Positions 6,865 through 14,727 of a stretch of DNA of 16,729 nucleotides are shown here, one piece after another (within the stretch, counting starts at the first letter, position 1; each line of letters opens with the position of its first letter). The notes under the pieces are model-generated. The model was given only the letters and a program-made list of their open reading frames with translations. It was not told the DNA's origin and made no database searches. A program made the translations under genes and the position numbers. This stretch comes from Deltaproteobacteria bacterium. GTDB lineage: Bacteria > Desulfobacterota > DSM-4660 > Desulfatiglandales > Desulfatiglandaceae. The DNA is taken from positions 1-16,729 of the forward strand of contig QMLZ01000041.1 in the NCBI GenBank assembly GCA_003646995.1, read 5' to 3'.

Positions 6865-7944
6865 GTGCTTTTCAAACTAATATATTCTCTACATGTTCAT
6901 TTTTCAGCCCTGAACGTGTTTCGATACATCACCTTCAGGGCCATACTTTCAACACTTACGTCCCTACTTATCTGCTTTATCTTTGGGGCTTGGCTGATCT
7001 CAAAGCTGAGAGAGATGCAGGTGTCTCAGTATATAAGGGAAGAAGGCCCTCCCAATCACAAGGCAAAGGAGGGTACGCCAACAATGGGAGGATGCCTTAT
7101 TCTTCCAGCTGTGATTTTATCTTCACTGGCCTGGGCTGACCTGCGCAACATTTATGTATGGCTGCTAATATTTATTACGACAAGTTTCGGGGCCATAGGG
7201 TTCCTGGATGATTATTTGAAGATCAAGAGGAAGACCAATAAGGGCCTCAGCGGCAAGGTCAAGTTCGCCCTCCAAGTCATATGCGCCCTGGTTTTTGGTA
7301 CGGTTTTGTATATGTATCCTGAATACAACCAGAAACTCAATGTTCCGTTTTTGAAGCAACTACATCCTGATCTAGGACCTTGGTACATTGTAGTAATTGT
7401 TTTCATCGTTGTAGGTGCCTCTAATGCCGTGAATCTTACTGACGGCTTGGATGGCCTAGCCATTGGACCGCTAATAGTTGCATTTGGCTGTTATCTCGTT
7501 TTTGCTTACTTGGCCGGACACGTGGAGATTGCCGGGTATTTACAAATTCCCTACGTATCCGGTGCTGGTGAGACGACTGTAATTTGTGGCGCCATAGTGG
7601 GAGCGGGTTTAGGATTTCTTTGGTTCAATTCCTACCCGGCGGAGGTGTTCATGGGTGACGTGGGTTCTCTTTCCTTGGGCGCGACGCTCGGTGCCGTATC
7701 AGTAATCACTAAACAAGAGATTATCCTGGCAATAGTAGGCGGCCTGTTTGTATTCGAGGCCTTGTCGGTCATATTCCAGGTAGGGTATTTCAAGATTACA
7801 GGAGGCCAAAGGATATTCAAAATGGCACCGATTCATCATCACTTTGAACTAAAGGGATGGGCCGAGCCGAAGGTTATCGTTCGTTTTTGGATCATAGCAA
7901 TAATCCTTGCCCTTATAGCCATGAGTACTTTGAAGTTAAGATGA
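6865..7944 (+). CDS. mraY: Phospho-MurNAc-pentapeptide transferase MraY (lipid I synthase)
   Basis: MraY transfers phospho-MurNAc-pentapeptide from UDP to undecaprenyl phosphate in the inner membrane, giving lipid I. The 359-residue product has the usual length and about ten membrane segments. Family motifs are all present: NVFRYITFRAILS near the start, P72-T-M-G-G76, the Asp pair D115-D116 in LDDYLK, N190-L-T-D-G-L-D-G197, F-M-G-D265-V-G-S (metal and nucleotide site) and the H324-H-H326 loop in PIHHHFELKGW. These positions nearly coincide with E. coli MraY (D115, D116, D267, H324). The start is GTG at 6865 with a good SD. The gene ends in an ATGA overlap with murD (7941-7944). Confidence 0.97.
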   Translation: MLFKLIYSLHVHFSALNVFRYITFRAILSTLTSLLICFIFGAWLISKLREMQVSQYIREEGPPNHKAKEGTPTMGGCLILPAVILSSLAWADLRNIYVWLLIFITTSFGAIGFLDDYLKIKRKTNKGLSGKVKFALQVICALVFGTVLYMYPEYNQKLNVPFLKQLHPDLGPWYIVVIVFIVVGASNAVNLTDGLDGLAIGPLIVAFGCYLVFAYLAGHVEIAGYLQIPYVSGAGETTVICGAIVGAGLGFLWFNSYPAEVFMGDVGSLSLGATLGAVSVITKQEIILAIVGGLFVFEALSVIFQVGYFKITGGQRIFKMAPIHHHFELKGWAEPKVIVRFWIIAIILALIAMSTLKLR

Positions 7945-9311
7945 AAAACTACCTGGAGTTAAAAGGAAAAAATATCGTTGTTGTCGGGCTTGGTGTGTCG
8001 GGTTACTGGGCAGCTAGGTGGCTTGCCTCCATTGGTGTCAGGGTCACGGTGAGCGAGGCGAAACATGACAGGGAGCTAGACCCAGCAGTGTTGGAACCTC
8101 TTCTTCATATGGGTGTCAAGGTGGAGACCGGAGGGCACAGAAAAGACACCTTTGAACGTGCTGACGCTGTAGTCATCAGCCCAGGCGTACCACATGAGAT
8201 GGACGTGCTTGACAAAGCAAGAAAAAAGGGCGTCTGGGTTACCGGGGAGCTAGAACTTGCCTCAAGGTTTATACAGGCGCCGATCGTGGCTGTTACAGGT
8301 ACGAACGGAAAGAGTACAGTAACCTCAATGATTGGGCAGGCACTCAAAATGGGGGGATTGAACACCTATGTGGGAGGAAACATCGGCACCCCTTTATCTG
8401 CGCTTCTTGCCCAGGGGCTGAACCCTGATGTTGTCGTGGCCGAGGTAAGTAGTTTTCAGTTGGACACCATAGAGAGCTTTTGTCCAAAGGTGGCCCTTGT
8501 CCTGAATATAACAAGGGATCATCTGGACCGCTACAAGGGCTTTGGTGGATATGTTGAATCAAAGCTGCGGATCTTCCAAAACCAAGAAGAAGAGGATTGC
8601 GCAATCATTTGTGACGACGACCCCATTCTCTCTGCACTTGAACTTCCCCGGACGCGACGGTTGCTTCGCTACGGGATAACAAAGAAGAGGGACAGAGATG
8701 CATATGTGCACCAAGACAGCATATTGGTGAGAAATGGAAAATTTCATAAATTTTCCACCAAACACTATAGGCTGCCAGGCATTCACAACATGCAAAACCT
8801 GTTGGCCGTGGGGCTTACGTGCACATTTCTAGGAGTAGACCCTGAAATTTTTCAGTCTGCCATAAGGCACTTCAAGCCTCTTCCTCACCGCATGGAATGG
8901 GTGGGCGAGACGAATGGCATCAGTTTTTACAATGACTCCAAGGCCACCAATGTTGATGCTGTTGTTCGAGCCATTGAAGGTTTTGAGAGACCCATTATTC
9001 TAATAGCAGGCGGAAGACACAAAGGTGCAAGTTATGAGCCCTTGGCCAAGGTAGCGAAGCAACATATAAAAGTCGCCATACTTATTGGTGAGGCGGCGGA
9101 ATTGATAGAAGAAGCCCTTGGAAGGGTTGTGCCATGTTACAGAGTGGAATCAATGGACAAAGCCGTGATGGAGGCCTACCGCAAGGCAGACCCGGGTGAC
9201 ATTGTCCTGCTTTCACCAGCTTGCTCAAGTTTTGATATGTTTTTGGACTATAAAGACAGAGGGGAGAAATTCAAGGAGGCAGTAAGGCGGATAACCAATG
9301 GCCAAGAGTAA
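7941..9311 (+). CDS. murD: UDP-MurNAc-L-alanine--D-glutamate ligase MurD
   Basis: MurD adds D-glutamate to UDP-MurNAc-L-Ala. From ATG 7941 the product is 456 residues, the normal length. It begins with the nucleotide-fold segment NIVVVGLGVSGYWAARWL, has the P-loop T119-G-T-N-G-K-S-T126, GGNIGTPL, VAEVSSFQLDTIE, NITRDHLDRYKGF, the carbamylated-lysine segment YVESKLRIFQ, NDSKATNVDAVVRAI, ILIAGGRHKGASY, and the C-terminal LLSPACSSFDMFLDYKDRGEKF. The frame is open back to 7857, but the extra residues belong to the overlapping mraY end and are not MurD-like. There is no clear SD; the ATGA overlap with mraY suggests re-initiation. Its last 14 bases overlap ftsW. Confidence 0.97.
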   Translation: MKNYLELKGKNIVVVGLGVSGYWAARWLASIGVRVTVSEAKHDRELDPAVLEPLLHMGVKVETGGHRKDTFERADAVVISPGVPHEMDVLDKARKKGVWVTGELELASRFIQAPIVAVTGTNGKSTVTSMIGQALKMGGLNTYVGGNIGTPLSALLAQGLNPDVVVAEVSSFQLDTIESFCPKVALVLNITRDHLDRYKGFGGYVESKLRIFQNQEEEDCAIICDDDPILSALELPRTRRLLRYGITKKRDRDAYVHQDSILVRNGKFHKFSTKHYRLPGIHNMQNLLAVGLTCTFLGVDPEIFQSAIRHFKPLPHRMEWVGETNGISFYNDSKATNVDAVVRAIEGFERPIILIAGGRHKGASYEPLAKVAKQHIKVAILIGEAAELIEEALGRVVPCYRVESMDKAVMEAYRKADPGDIVLLSPACSSFDMFLDYKDRGEKFKEAVRRITNGQE

Positions 9312-10404
9312 GGCAAGTAAGATAACATATGACTACCCTCTTGTCGTGACAGTGCTGGCGCTGGTGGGTTTTAGCCTTGTGATGGTTTATAGCGCCAGTT
9401 CTCACATTGCCGCATACCACATTGGTGATAGCAACTACTACCTTAAAAGGCATGCGGTATTCTGCCTTCTGGGCCTGTTGGCAATGCTGGTAGCAAGATA
9501 TATTCCCGTGCAGGTTTACGGAAAGTTGGCCTACCCCATCTTGTTCTTGGCTTTGACCCTCCTGGCCATGCTTTTTGTTCCAGGATTAGGCAGGAGGGTA
9601 GGGGGCGCGTTGCGGTGGCTCAAACTAGGGCCGCTGAGCTTCCAGCCGGCAGAATTTGCCAAGTTTGCCCTTGCGATCTACATGGCATATTCGATGGCAA
9701 AGAAGGGCTCTCAAATGGCCTCCTTTTGGAAGGGGCTTTTCCCGCACCTTGTGGTGGGGGGTGTTGTGATGGGGCTATTGGTTGCCCAACCTGATCTCGG
9801 CACAGCAGTTATTCTCGGGGGATGGCTGTTCATCATGTTGTTCATAGGCGGGTGCAGGATACACTACCTGCTGTCCCTTGTAATTTCCGCCCTCCCTTTT
9901 CTTTACCTCTTGATAGTACATGCGGACTACCGCCTCAAAAGGTGGTGGGCGTTCCTGAACCCGTGGAAGGATCCTACAGGGGTCGGTTTTCAGATAATAC
10001 ACTCTTTCTTTGCGTTTGGCTCTGGCGGGCTTCTGGGGGTAGGAATCGGTGCGAGCAAACAAAAACTTTTCTACCTTCCGGAGCCCCATACGGATTTCGT
10101 ATTCTCCATAATTGGGGAGGAATTGGGTTTTGTCGGTGTTTGCGGTGTGGTGGCAGCATTCTGTTTCATCATAATACGGGGAATACAAATCTCCCTCGAA
10201 GCGAAAGATCTTTACAGTACGTACCTGGGTTGCGGGCTCACTGCCCTTTTGGGCTTACAAGTGCTAATCAACATGGCGGTTGTGCTAGGGCTGCTGCCGA
10301 CCAAGGGGTTGACGTTGCCATTGCTGAGCTATGGTGGGTCATCCATGGTGGTTACACTCCTGTCGATAGGAGTATTGCTTAACATTGCATCACAAAGGGC
10401 ATAG
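9298..10404 (+). CDS. ftsW: Peptidoglycan glycosyltransferase FtsW (SEDS family)
   Basis: FtsW is the SEDS-family polymerase that joins lipid II into glycan strands at the septum, working with FtsI. The 368-residue product is strongly hydrophobic with about ten membrane segments. Visible motifs are MVYSASS near the start, LGPLSFQPAEFAKFALAIYMA, AQPDLGTAVIL, the large-loop segment GVGFQIIHSFFAFGSGGLLGVGIG, and PEPHTDFVFSIIGEELGF. D266 in PHTDF aligns with the essential aspartate of E. coli FtsW (D297). TKGLTLPLLSYGGSSMV is the C-terminal signature. The paralogue RodA is the alternative, but the position between murD and murG settles it. ATG 9298 has AAGGCGG at 9284-9290, 7 bases away, inside the murD end. 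A 19-bp gap leads to murG. Confidence 0.96.
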   Translation: MAKSKASKITYDYPLVVTVLALVGFSLVMVYSASSHIAAYHIGDSNYYLKRHAVFCLLGLLAMLVARYIPVQVYGKLAYPILFLALTLLAMLFVPGLGRRVGGALRWLKLGPLSFQPAEFAKFALAIYMAYSMAKKGSQMASFWKGLFPHLVVGGVVMGLLVAQPDLGTAVILGGWLFIMLFIGGCRIHYLLSLVISALPFLYLLIVHADYRLKRWWAFLNPWKDPTGVGFQIIHSFFAFGSGGLLGVGIGASKQKLFYLPEPHTDFVFSIIGEELGFVGVCGVVAAFCFIIIRGIQISLEAKDLYSTYLGCGLTALLGLQVLINMAVVLGLLPTKGLTLPLLSYGGSSMVVTLLSIGVLLNIASQRA

Positions 10405-10423
10405 GTAGGCAGGAAGCAGTGCT

Positions 10424-11536
10424 ATGTCGTCAATGGTTCAGAAGGCGCCTGAAGAACTGGGCATAATTGTCTCCGGTGGAGGGACCGGGGGGCACCTGTT
10501 TCCGGCCATTGCAGTTGTGAGAGAACTGGAAAAGCGCGTGAGTAATTGCAGGGTACTGTTCATAGTGGGGAAAAGGGGGAGAGGGGTAGAGCTTATAAAC
10601 GGACAAGGATATCCAGTTGCAATGGTAGATGTTGAGGGCATGAAAGGTAGGGGTTTGGTGAAAGTACTATGGGTTCTTTTTAGGCTTCCGTGGAGCATCT
10701 TACAGTCCATGGGGCACATAAAGAGGTTTGCCCCTGACATTGTTTTTGGTGTTGGAGGATATTCGGCTGGGCCGGTATGTATCGCCGCCAGATTAAAGGG
10801 GATCCCTTCGGCGATACACGAACAAAACGCCGTGCCTGGGCTTACAAACCGGATGTTGGCCAGGTTGGTGGATAGGGTATTCGTCTCGTTTGAACAAACA
10901 AGGGAATTGCTAGGCGGTAGCAAGGCAGTGACTACCGGTATGCCCATTCGCGAGGAGCTACTCACCGCCTCCGAGGCCAAAAAAGAAGAAAGGGGCAAGT
11001 TTACAATCCTGGTGGTAGGGGGGAGCCAGGGGTCGGTGGCCATTAATAAAACCTTCGTAGAGGCTCTCCGGATTCTTAAATCCAAGGGGAAAGAAGTTGA
11101 TGCAATTCATCAGACCGGTGAGGCGGATTTTGAGAGAACCAGCCAGGATTACGCGGCAAAGGGATTAGAGGGCGAGGTGTTGCCATTTATCAAAGACATG
11201 GCCGGGGCCTATTCGCGTGCTGATCTAGTGATTTGCAGGGCCGGGGCCTCCACCATATTTGAGCTTGCCGCCGTGAAGAAACCGGCCATCCTTATCCCTT
11301 ACCCGTATTCTGCCAATCACCACCAGGACTTAAACGCACAGGCCCTGGCCGATACCGGTGGTGCAATCGTCGTTCTGGAAAAGGATATGACCCCGGAGCT
11401 TCTGGCGGATCACATAGGACAGGCTATGGACAATAAGGAGTCATTGAAGCAAAGGGCAGCAGCCGCGGGAAGCTTTGCAAGGCCCGATGCGGCGAAGGTA
11501 ATAGCGGAAAATCTATTGGACTTGGTGGCCAAGTGA
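10424..11536 (+). CDS. murG: Lipid II synthase MurG (UDP-GlcNAc transferase)
   Basis: MurG adds GlcNAc from UDP-GlcNAc to lipid I on the inner face of the membrane, forming lipid II. The 370-residue product is of the GT28 family. The first glycine-rich loop is G18-G-G-T-G-G-H24 followed by LFPA; GVGGYSAGP and IHEQNAVPGLTNR follow in the N-terminal domain. The C-terminal domain has VVGGSQGS, a YSRADLVICRAGASTIFELAA donor-binding segment and PYPYSANHHQDLNAQAL. ATG 10424 has AGGAAG at 10411-10416 with a 7-base spacer. A second in-frame ATG at 10433 is less well placed. It ends in a GTGA overlap with murC (11533-11536). Confidence 0.97.
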   Translation: MSSMVQKAPEELGIIVSGGGTGGHLFPAIAVVRELEKRVSNCRVLFIVGKRGRGVELINGQGYPVAMVDVEGMKGRGLVKVLWVLFRLPWSILQSMGHIKRFAPDIVFGVGGYSAGPVCIAARLKGIPSAIHEQNAVPGLTNRMLARLVDRVFVSFEQTRELLGGSKAVTTGMPIREELLTASEAKKEERGKFTILVVGGSQGSVAINKTFVEALRILKSKGKEVDAIHQTGEADFERTSQDYAAKGLEGEVLPFIKDMAGAYSRADLVICRAGASTIFELAAVKKPAILIPYPYSANHHQDLNAQALADTGGAIVVLEKDMTPELLADHIGQAMDNKESLKQRAAAAGSFARPDAAKVIAENLLDLVAK

Positions 11537-12927
11537 AGAGATTCGGAAAAATAAAGCATATACACTTCATCGGCATCGGCGGGATAGGCATGAGTGGGAT
11601 CGCCGAGTTGCTGGTGAATCTGGGCTACCAGGTGAGCGGGTCTGATTTGAAGGAAAGCTCAGTCACAAGGAGACTGGAAAAGCTTGGGGCCAAGGTCTAC
11701 CTTGGGCACAGTCCCGAACAGGCCGAGGGAGCGGACGTGGTGGTTTACTCCTCGGCCGTTAAAGAAAACAACCCTGAGATCCAGTATGCGAGAGAGCGGG
11801 CAATACCGGTAATTCCCAGGGCCGAAATGCTGGCCGAATTAATGAGGTTGAAATACGGAGTAGCCATAGCCGGAGCGCATGGGAAGACTACCACAACTTC
11901 AATGGTGGCCTCCATCTTGACCAGAGGAGGCCTTGATCCCACGGTAGTAATCGGCGGAAGGCTTGACATATGGGGAGGATCTAACGCCAAACTGGGAGAA
12001 GGGGATTTTCTGGTCGCAGAAGCAGATGAGAGTGACGGGTCTTTCCTAGCCCTTTCCCCAACCATTGTAGTGGTCACCAACATAGACCGTGAGCACATGG
12101 ACCATTATGGCGATATGGATTCTCTGAGAGATACATTTGTTCAATTCATGAACAAAGTCCCATTTTACGGTGCGTGTGTCATTTGCCTTGATTGTGAGGA
12201 GATACAAGGCATAGTCCCCAGAATAAGGAAGAGGTATCTATCATACGGTTTGTCATCACAAGCCGACCTTAGGGCCACCGCCCTGCGCAAGACAAACTAT
12301 GGATCTGAGTTTGAGATCCTGTACCAGAGCAAGTCCATGGGGCTCATACAGGTTGGAATGCCTGGTGAGCACAACGTTCTCAATGCCCTTGCCGCTGTCG
12401 GGGTAGGCCTGGAACTGGGGTTGGATGTAGATGTGATCAAAGAAGGGCTGAAGGATTTGGGAGTACTTGGTAGGCGCTTCCAGATAAAAGGGAACGAGGC
12501 TGGCGTGACAGTGATGGACGATTACGGGCACCATCCCACTGAGATACAGGCCACGTTGAATACAGCCAGGGAATGCTGGCCAGACAAGAGGCTTGTTGTT
12601 GTTTTTCAGCCCCACCGATACACCCGAACAAAGGATCTTTATGACAGATTTGTAAAGAGTTTTAACCAGGCTGATGTTCTTGTGCTTACGCCTATATACC
12701 CTGCAGGAGAGGATCCCTTGGACGGTGTTGACGCACAGTGGCTGGCAAAGGGAATCAAGGAGCATGGACACAAGGACGTAACCACTGTGGGCAATAATGA
12801 AGCTGCAGTGGCTGAACTTGTCCGAAAGGTAAAAAAGGGCGACATGGTCATTACGCTTGGTGCAGGGGACGTGTACAAGGTTGGTGAGAGGCTGCTAGAA
12901 ATACTGAGGGATGCTGGATTTCAATGA
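11533..12927 (+). CDS. murC: UDP-N-acetylmuramate--L-alanine ligase MurC
   Basis: MurC starts the stem peptide by adding L-alanine to UDP-MurNAc. The 464-residue product has the N-terminal HFIGIGGIGMSGIAELL nucleotide fold, YSSAVKENNPEI, the P-loop A115-H-G-K-T-T-T-T122, EADESDGSFL, VTNIDREHMDHYGD, PGEHNVLNALAA, the DDYGHHPTEI histidine motif, FQPHRYTRTKDL and IYPAGEDPLDGV. The length and motifs are normal for MurC; Mpl, a relative, lacks this context. The start is GTG at 11533, overlapping the murG stop. The SD is weak, so coupling is likely. The end overlaps the murB start as ATGA (12924-12927). Confidence 0.97.
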   Translation: MKRFGKIKHIHFIGIGGIGMSGIAELLVNLGYQVSGSDLKESSVTRRLEKLGAKVYLGHSPEQAEGADVVVYSSAVKENNPEIQYARERAIPVIPRAEMLAELMRLKYGVAIAGAHGKTTTTSMVASILTRGGLDPTVVIGGRLDIWGGSNAKLGEGDFLVAEADESDGSFLALSPTIVVVTNIDREHMDHYGDMDSLRDTFVQFMNKVPFYGACVICLDCEEIQGIVPRIRKRYLSYGLSSQADLRATALRKTNYGSEFEILYQSKSMGLIQVGMPGEHNVLNALAAVGVGLELGLDVDVIKEGLKDLGVLGRRFQIKGNEAGVTVMDDYGHHPTEIQATLNTARECWPDKRLVVVFQPHRYTRTKDLYDRFVKSFNQADVLVLTPIYPAGEDPLDGVDAQWLAKGIKEHGHKDVTTVGNNEAAVAELVRKVKKGDMVITLGAGDVYKVGERLLEILRDAGFQ

Positions 12928-13832
12928 CGCCATTGCAACTAGAAAACTTGAAGAAGATCGGCAATGACAGGGTACATGTTGGGTATCCCCTCGGCAAGAT
13001 GAGCACGTTCAAGGCAGGAGGAAGTGTCGAGGCATTGTGCGAGGTGGACTCTTCAGCAATGCTGAAAGAAATAGTGGAATTCCTAGTGGGAGAATCCATT
13101 CCTTACACCGTGATCGGTAGGGGAAGTAACATCCTTGTGAGAGATGAAGGTTTACAGGGTGTCGTGATCTTGCTTGAGGGTGAGTTTGAGAAGATTGTGA
13201 AGGAGGAGGGACAAAGGTATCAGGTCATAGTAGGGGCAGGAACCTCGTTGTTTGATCTGCTTTTGTATTGCAGGGACCAAGGTCTGACGGGGTTGGAGTT
13301 CCTAGCTGGCATTCCGGGCAAGGTTGGCGGAGCAACTTGCATGAATGCAGGGGCCTTCGGAGGGCGAATAGCTGATCACATATCCGCTGTGCAGATGATG
13401 GACAGAGATGGGACTGTAAGGTGGGTGGGAAAAAAGGAACTTCGGTTTAATTACAGATCTTTCAGTAGGCCTATCGGGTCCGTTTTGTTGAGGATTTTGA
13501 TATCACTAACTCCTGATAGTCAAGAAGCAGTCAGGCAGCGCATAGTTGAATACCTGAAAGCCAAGAAACAGCGCCAACCCCTTGATCAACCCAGTGCGGG
13601 GTGTGTGTTCAAGAATCCCCCAGGCGATTATGCAGGTAGGATGATAGAAGAGGCGGGGTTAAAGGGGAAAACGATTGGTGGGGCAAAGATATCGGAAAAG
13701 CATGCCAACTTTATCGTAAACACAGGTGGGGCTACGGCGCGGGACGTTCTTTGCTTGATTGATCTTGTCAAGGATGAAGTGAGAGATAAGTTTGGCACAG
13801 AGCTAGAGCTTGAGATAGAGGTGCTGGGTTGA
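12924..13832 (+). CDS. murB: UDP-N-acetylenolpyruvoylglucosamine reductase MurB
   Basis: MurB is the FAD enzyme that reduces UDP-GlcNAc-enolpyruvate to UDP-MurNAc with NADPH. The 302-residue product is of the shorter type II kind. It shows the FAD-binding GRGSNILV, the GLEFLAGIPGKVGGATCMNAGAFGGRI segment, Y177-R178 in NYRSFS, QPSAGCVFKNP, GKTIGGAKISEKHANFIVN, and a C-terminal glutamate in LELEIEVLG (E297). The proton-donating serine of E. coli MurB (S229) corresponds here to C227. Cysteine at this site also occurs in other bacterial MurB proteins as far as I recall, so activity is likely kept. There is no ddl after it: the stop overlaps the ftsQ TTG start directly. Confidence 0.96.
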   Translation: MTPLQLENLKKIGNDRVHVGYPLGKMSTFKAGGSVEALCEVDSSAMLKEIVEFLVGESIPYTVIGRGSNILVRDEGLQGVVILLEGEFEKIVKEEGQRYQVIVGAGTSLFDLLLYCRDQGLTGLEFLAGIPGKVGGATCMNAGAFGGRIADHISAVQMMDRDGTVRWVGKKELRFNYRSFSRPIGSVLLRILISLTPDSQEAVRQRIVEYLKAKKQRQPLDQPSAGCVFKNPPGDYAGRMIEEAGLKGKTIGGAKISEKHANFIVNTGGATARDVLCLIDLVKDEVRDKFGTELELEIEVLG

Positions 13833-14701
13833 GGGGCAAGAGGGGCATCAGAAAAAAGACACTAGGCAAGCAACGGGTGAGGCGAAAAAAGAGGTCGCGT
13901 GTATGGGTAATGACAGCGAGGGTGTTGGGTTCGACCATTCTAAAGATAGGCCTCGGGTTTGCTGTTGTGGTTCTTGTAAGTCTTGTTTTCATTTACTCTT
14001 ATCATTATGTGCTCACAAGCCCTTTTTTTGGACTCAAACAGCTCAACATTACGGGCCTTGACAGTAAGGAGCAGGAGAGGCTCGTGAAGGTGTGCTGCCT
14101 TAGGGAAGGACAAAATATTCTTGCACTTAGGCTGGGCGAGCTCAGGAAAAAGATCGAGGCAGATCCATGGATCCGTTCGGCGCGGGTAGAACGAAAACTT
14201 CCTGGTACGCTATCCATATCAGTTGTGAAGGAAGAGCCATGGGCAATTGTGGTCTCCGAGGATTTTTATTTTATGAATCGATGGGGAGAGATCTTTAAAA
14301 AGGTCGAAGGCCAAGACCCTGTCAACCTACCTGTCGTTACCGGACTGTCTGATCTGGGTTCCGAAGCAGGTGAAGAACTCAGGCAAGTGGCCTCACTACT
14401 CAGTATTCTTAGTGCGGAAAAGGGAGCAATTGGCCTCATGAATCTATTGGAGATTCACATAAATGACAGCAGAAACTTTTCGCTTTATTTCAAGGGAATA
14501 CCAGCAGAGATACAAATGGGAGCGATGGGATTAAGGATCCAGGTTGCAAAACTCCGTAGGCTCCTCAGGCATCTTAAGGATACCGGCCGAATGCAGGAAG
14601 CAAGGAGGATTGATTTACAGTATGCCGGCGGGGCAGTGGTTTCGTTCTACCCTCCCCGTCGAATAAACGGACGAACTGGTAAGAATGCTGGTAATGCCTG
14701 A
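13829..14701 (+). CDS. ftsQ: Cell division protein FtsQ (POTRA domain)
   Basis: FtsQ is a bitopic inner-membrane protein that recruits FtsL-FtsB to the divisome. The 290-residue product has a very basic cytoplasmic tail of about 35 residues, one membrane segment at about 38-61 (LKIGLGFAVVVLVSLVFIYSY), a POTRA domain at about 68-138 (LKQLNITGLD ... DPWIRSARVERKLPGTLSISVVKEEP), and a FtsQ/DivIB C-terminal domain (VNLPVVTGL ... RRIDLQYAGGAVVSF). A Cys-Cys pair sits in the POTRA domain (VCCLREG). The start is TTG at 13829, overlapping the murB TGA, with GAGG at 13818-13821 about 7 bases before it. The stop TGA (14699-14701) shares its A with an ATG at 14701. Confidence 0.93.
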   Translation: MRGKRGIRKKTLGKQRVRRKKRSRVWVMTARVLGSTILKIGLGFAVVVLVSLVFIYSYHYVLTSPFFGLKQLNITGLDSKEQERLVKVCCLREGQNILALRLGELRKKIEADPWIRSARVERKLPGTLSISVVKEEPWAIVVSEDFYFMNRWGEIFKKVEGQDPVNLPVVTGLSDLGSEAGEELRQVASLLSILSAEKGAIGLMNLLEIHINDSRNFSLYFKGIPAEIQMGAMGLRIQVAKLRRLLRHLKDTGRMQEARRIDLQYAGGAVVSFYPPRRINGRTGKNAGNA

Positions 14702-14715
14702 TGGCCGCGGGTTAG
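14701..14715 (+). other. Possible four-codon leader mini-ORF between ftsQ and ftsA
   Basis: ATG at 14701 overlaps the ftsQ stop as TGATG and reads Met-Ala-Ala-Gly-stop. Its first eight bases, ATGGCCGC, are identical to the start of ftsA at 14728-14735, 27 bp downstream and in the same frame. The TAG stop is the first three bases of the ftsA SD. It may be a remnant of a duplicated start or a coupling device; there is no proof that it is translated. Confidence 0.3.
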
Positions 14716-14720
14716 GAGGA
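14713..14720 (+). promoter_or_regulatory. Strong ribosome binding site of ftsA (decides the start)
   Basis: TAGGAGGA lies 7 bases before ATG 14728 but only one base before the in-frame GTG 14722. This places the ftsA start at 14728. Confidence 0.75.
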
Positions 14721-14727
14721 TGTGAAT

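Noticed and set aside
7857..7940. N-terminal extension of murD into mraY
   Set aside because: The extension encodes no MurD-like sequence and overlaps the conserved end of MraY; ATG 7941 in the ATGA overlap gives the normal length.
9822..10382. 186-codon + strand frame inside ftsW
   Set aside because: It is an out-of-frame overlap; FtsW motifs are continuous through the region and the alternative product has no recognisable features.
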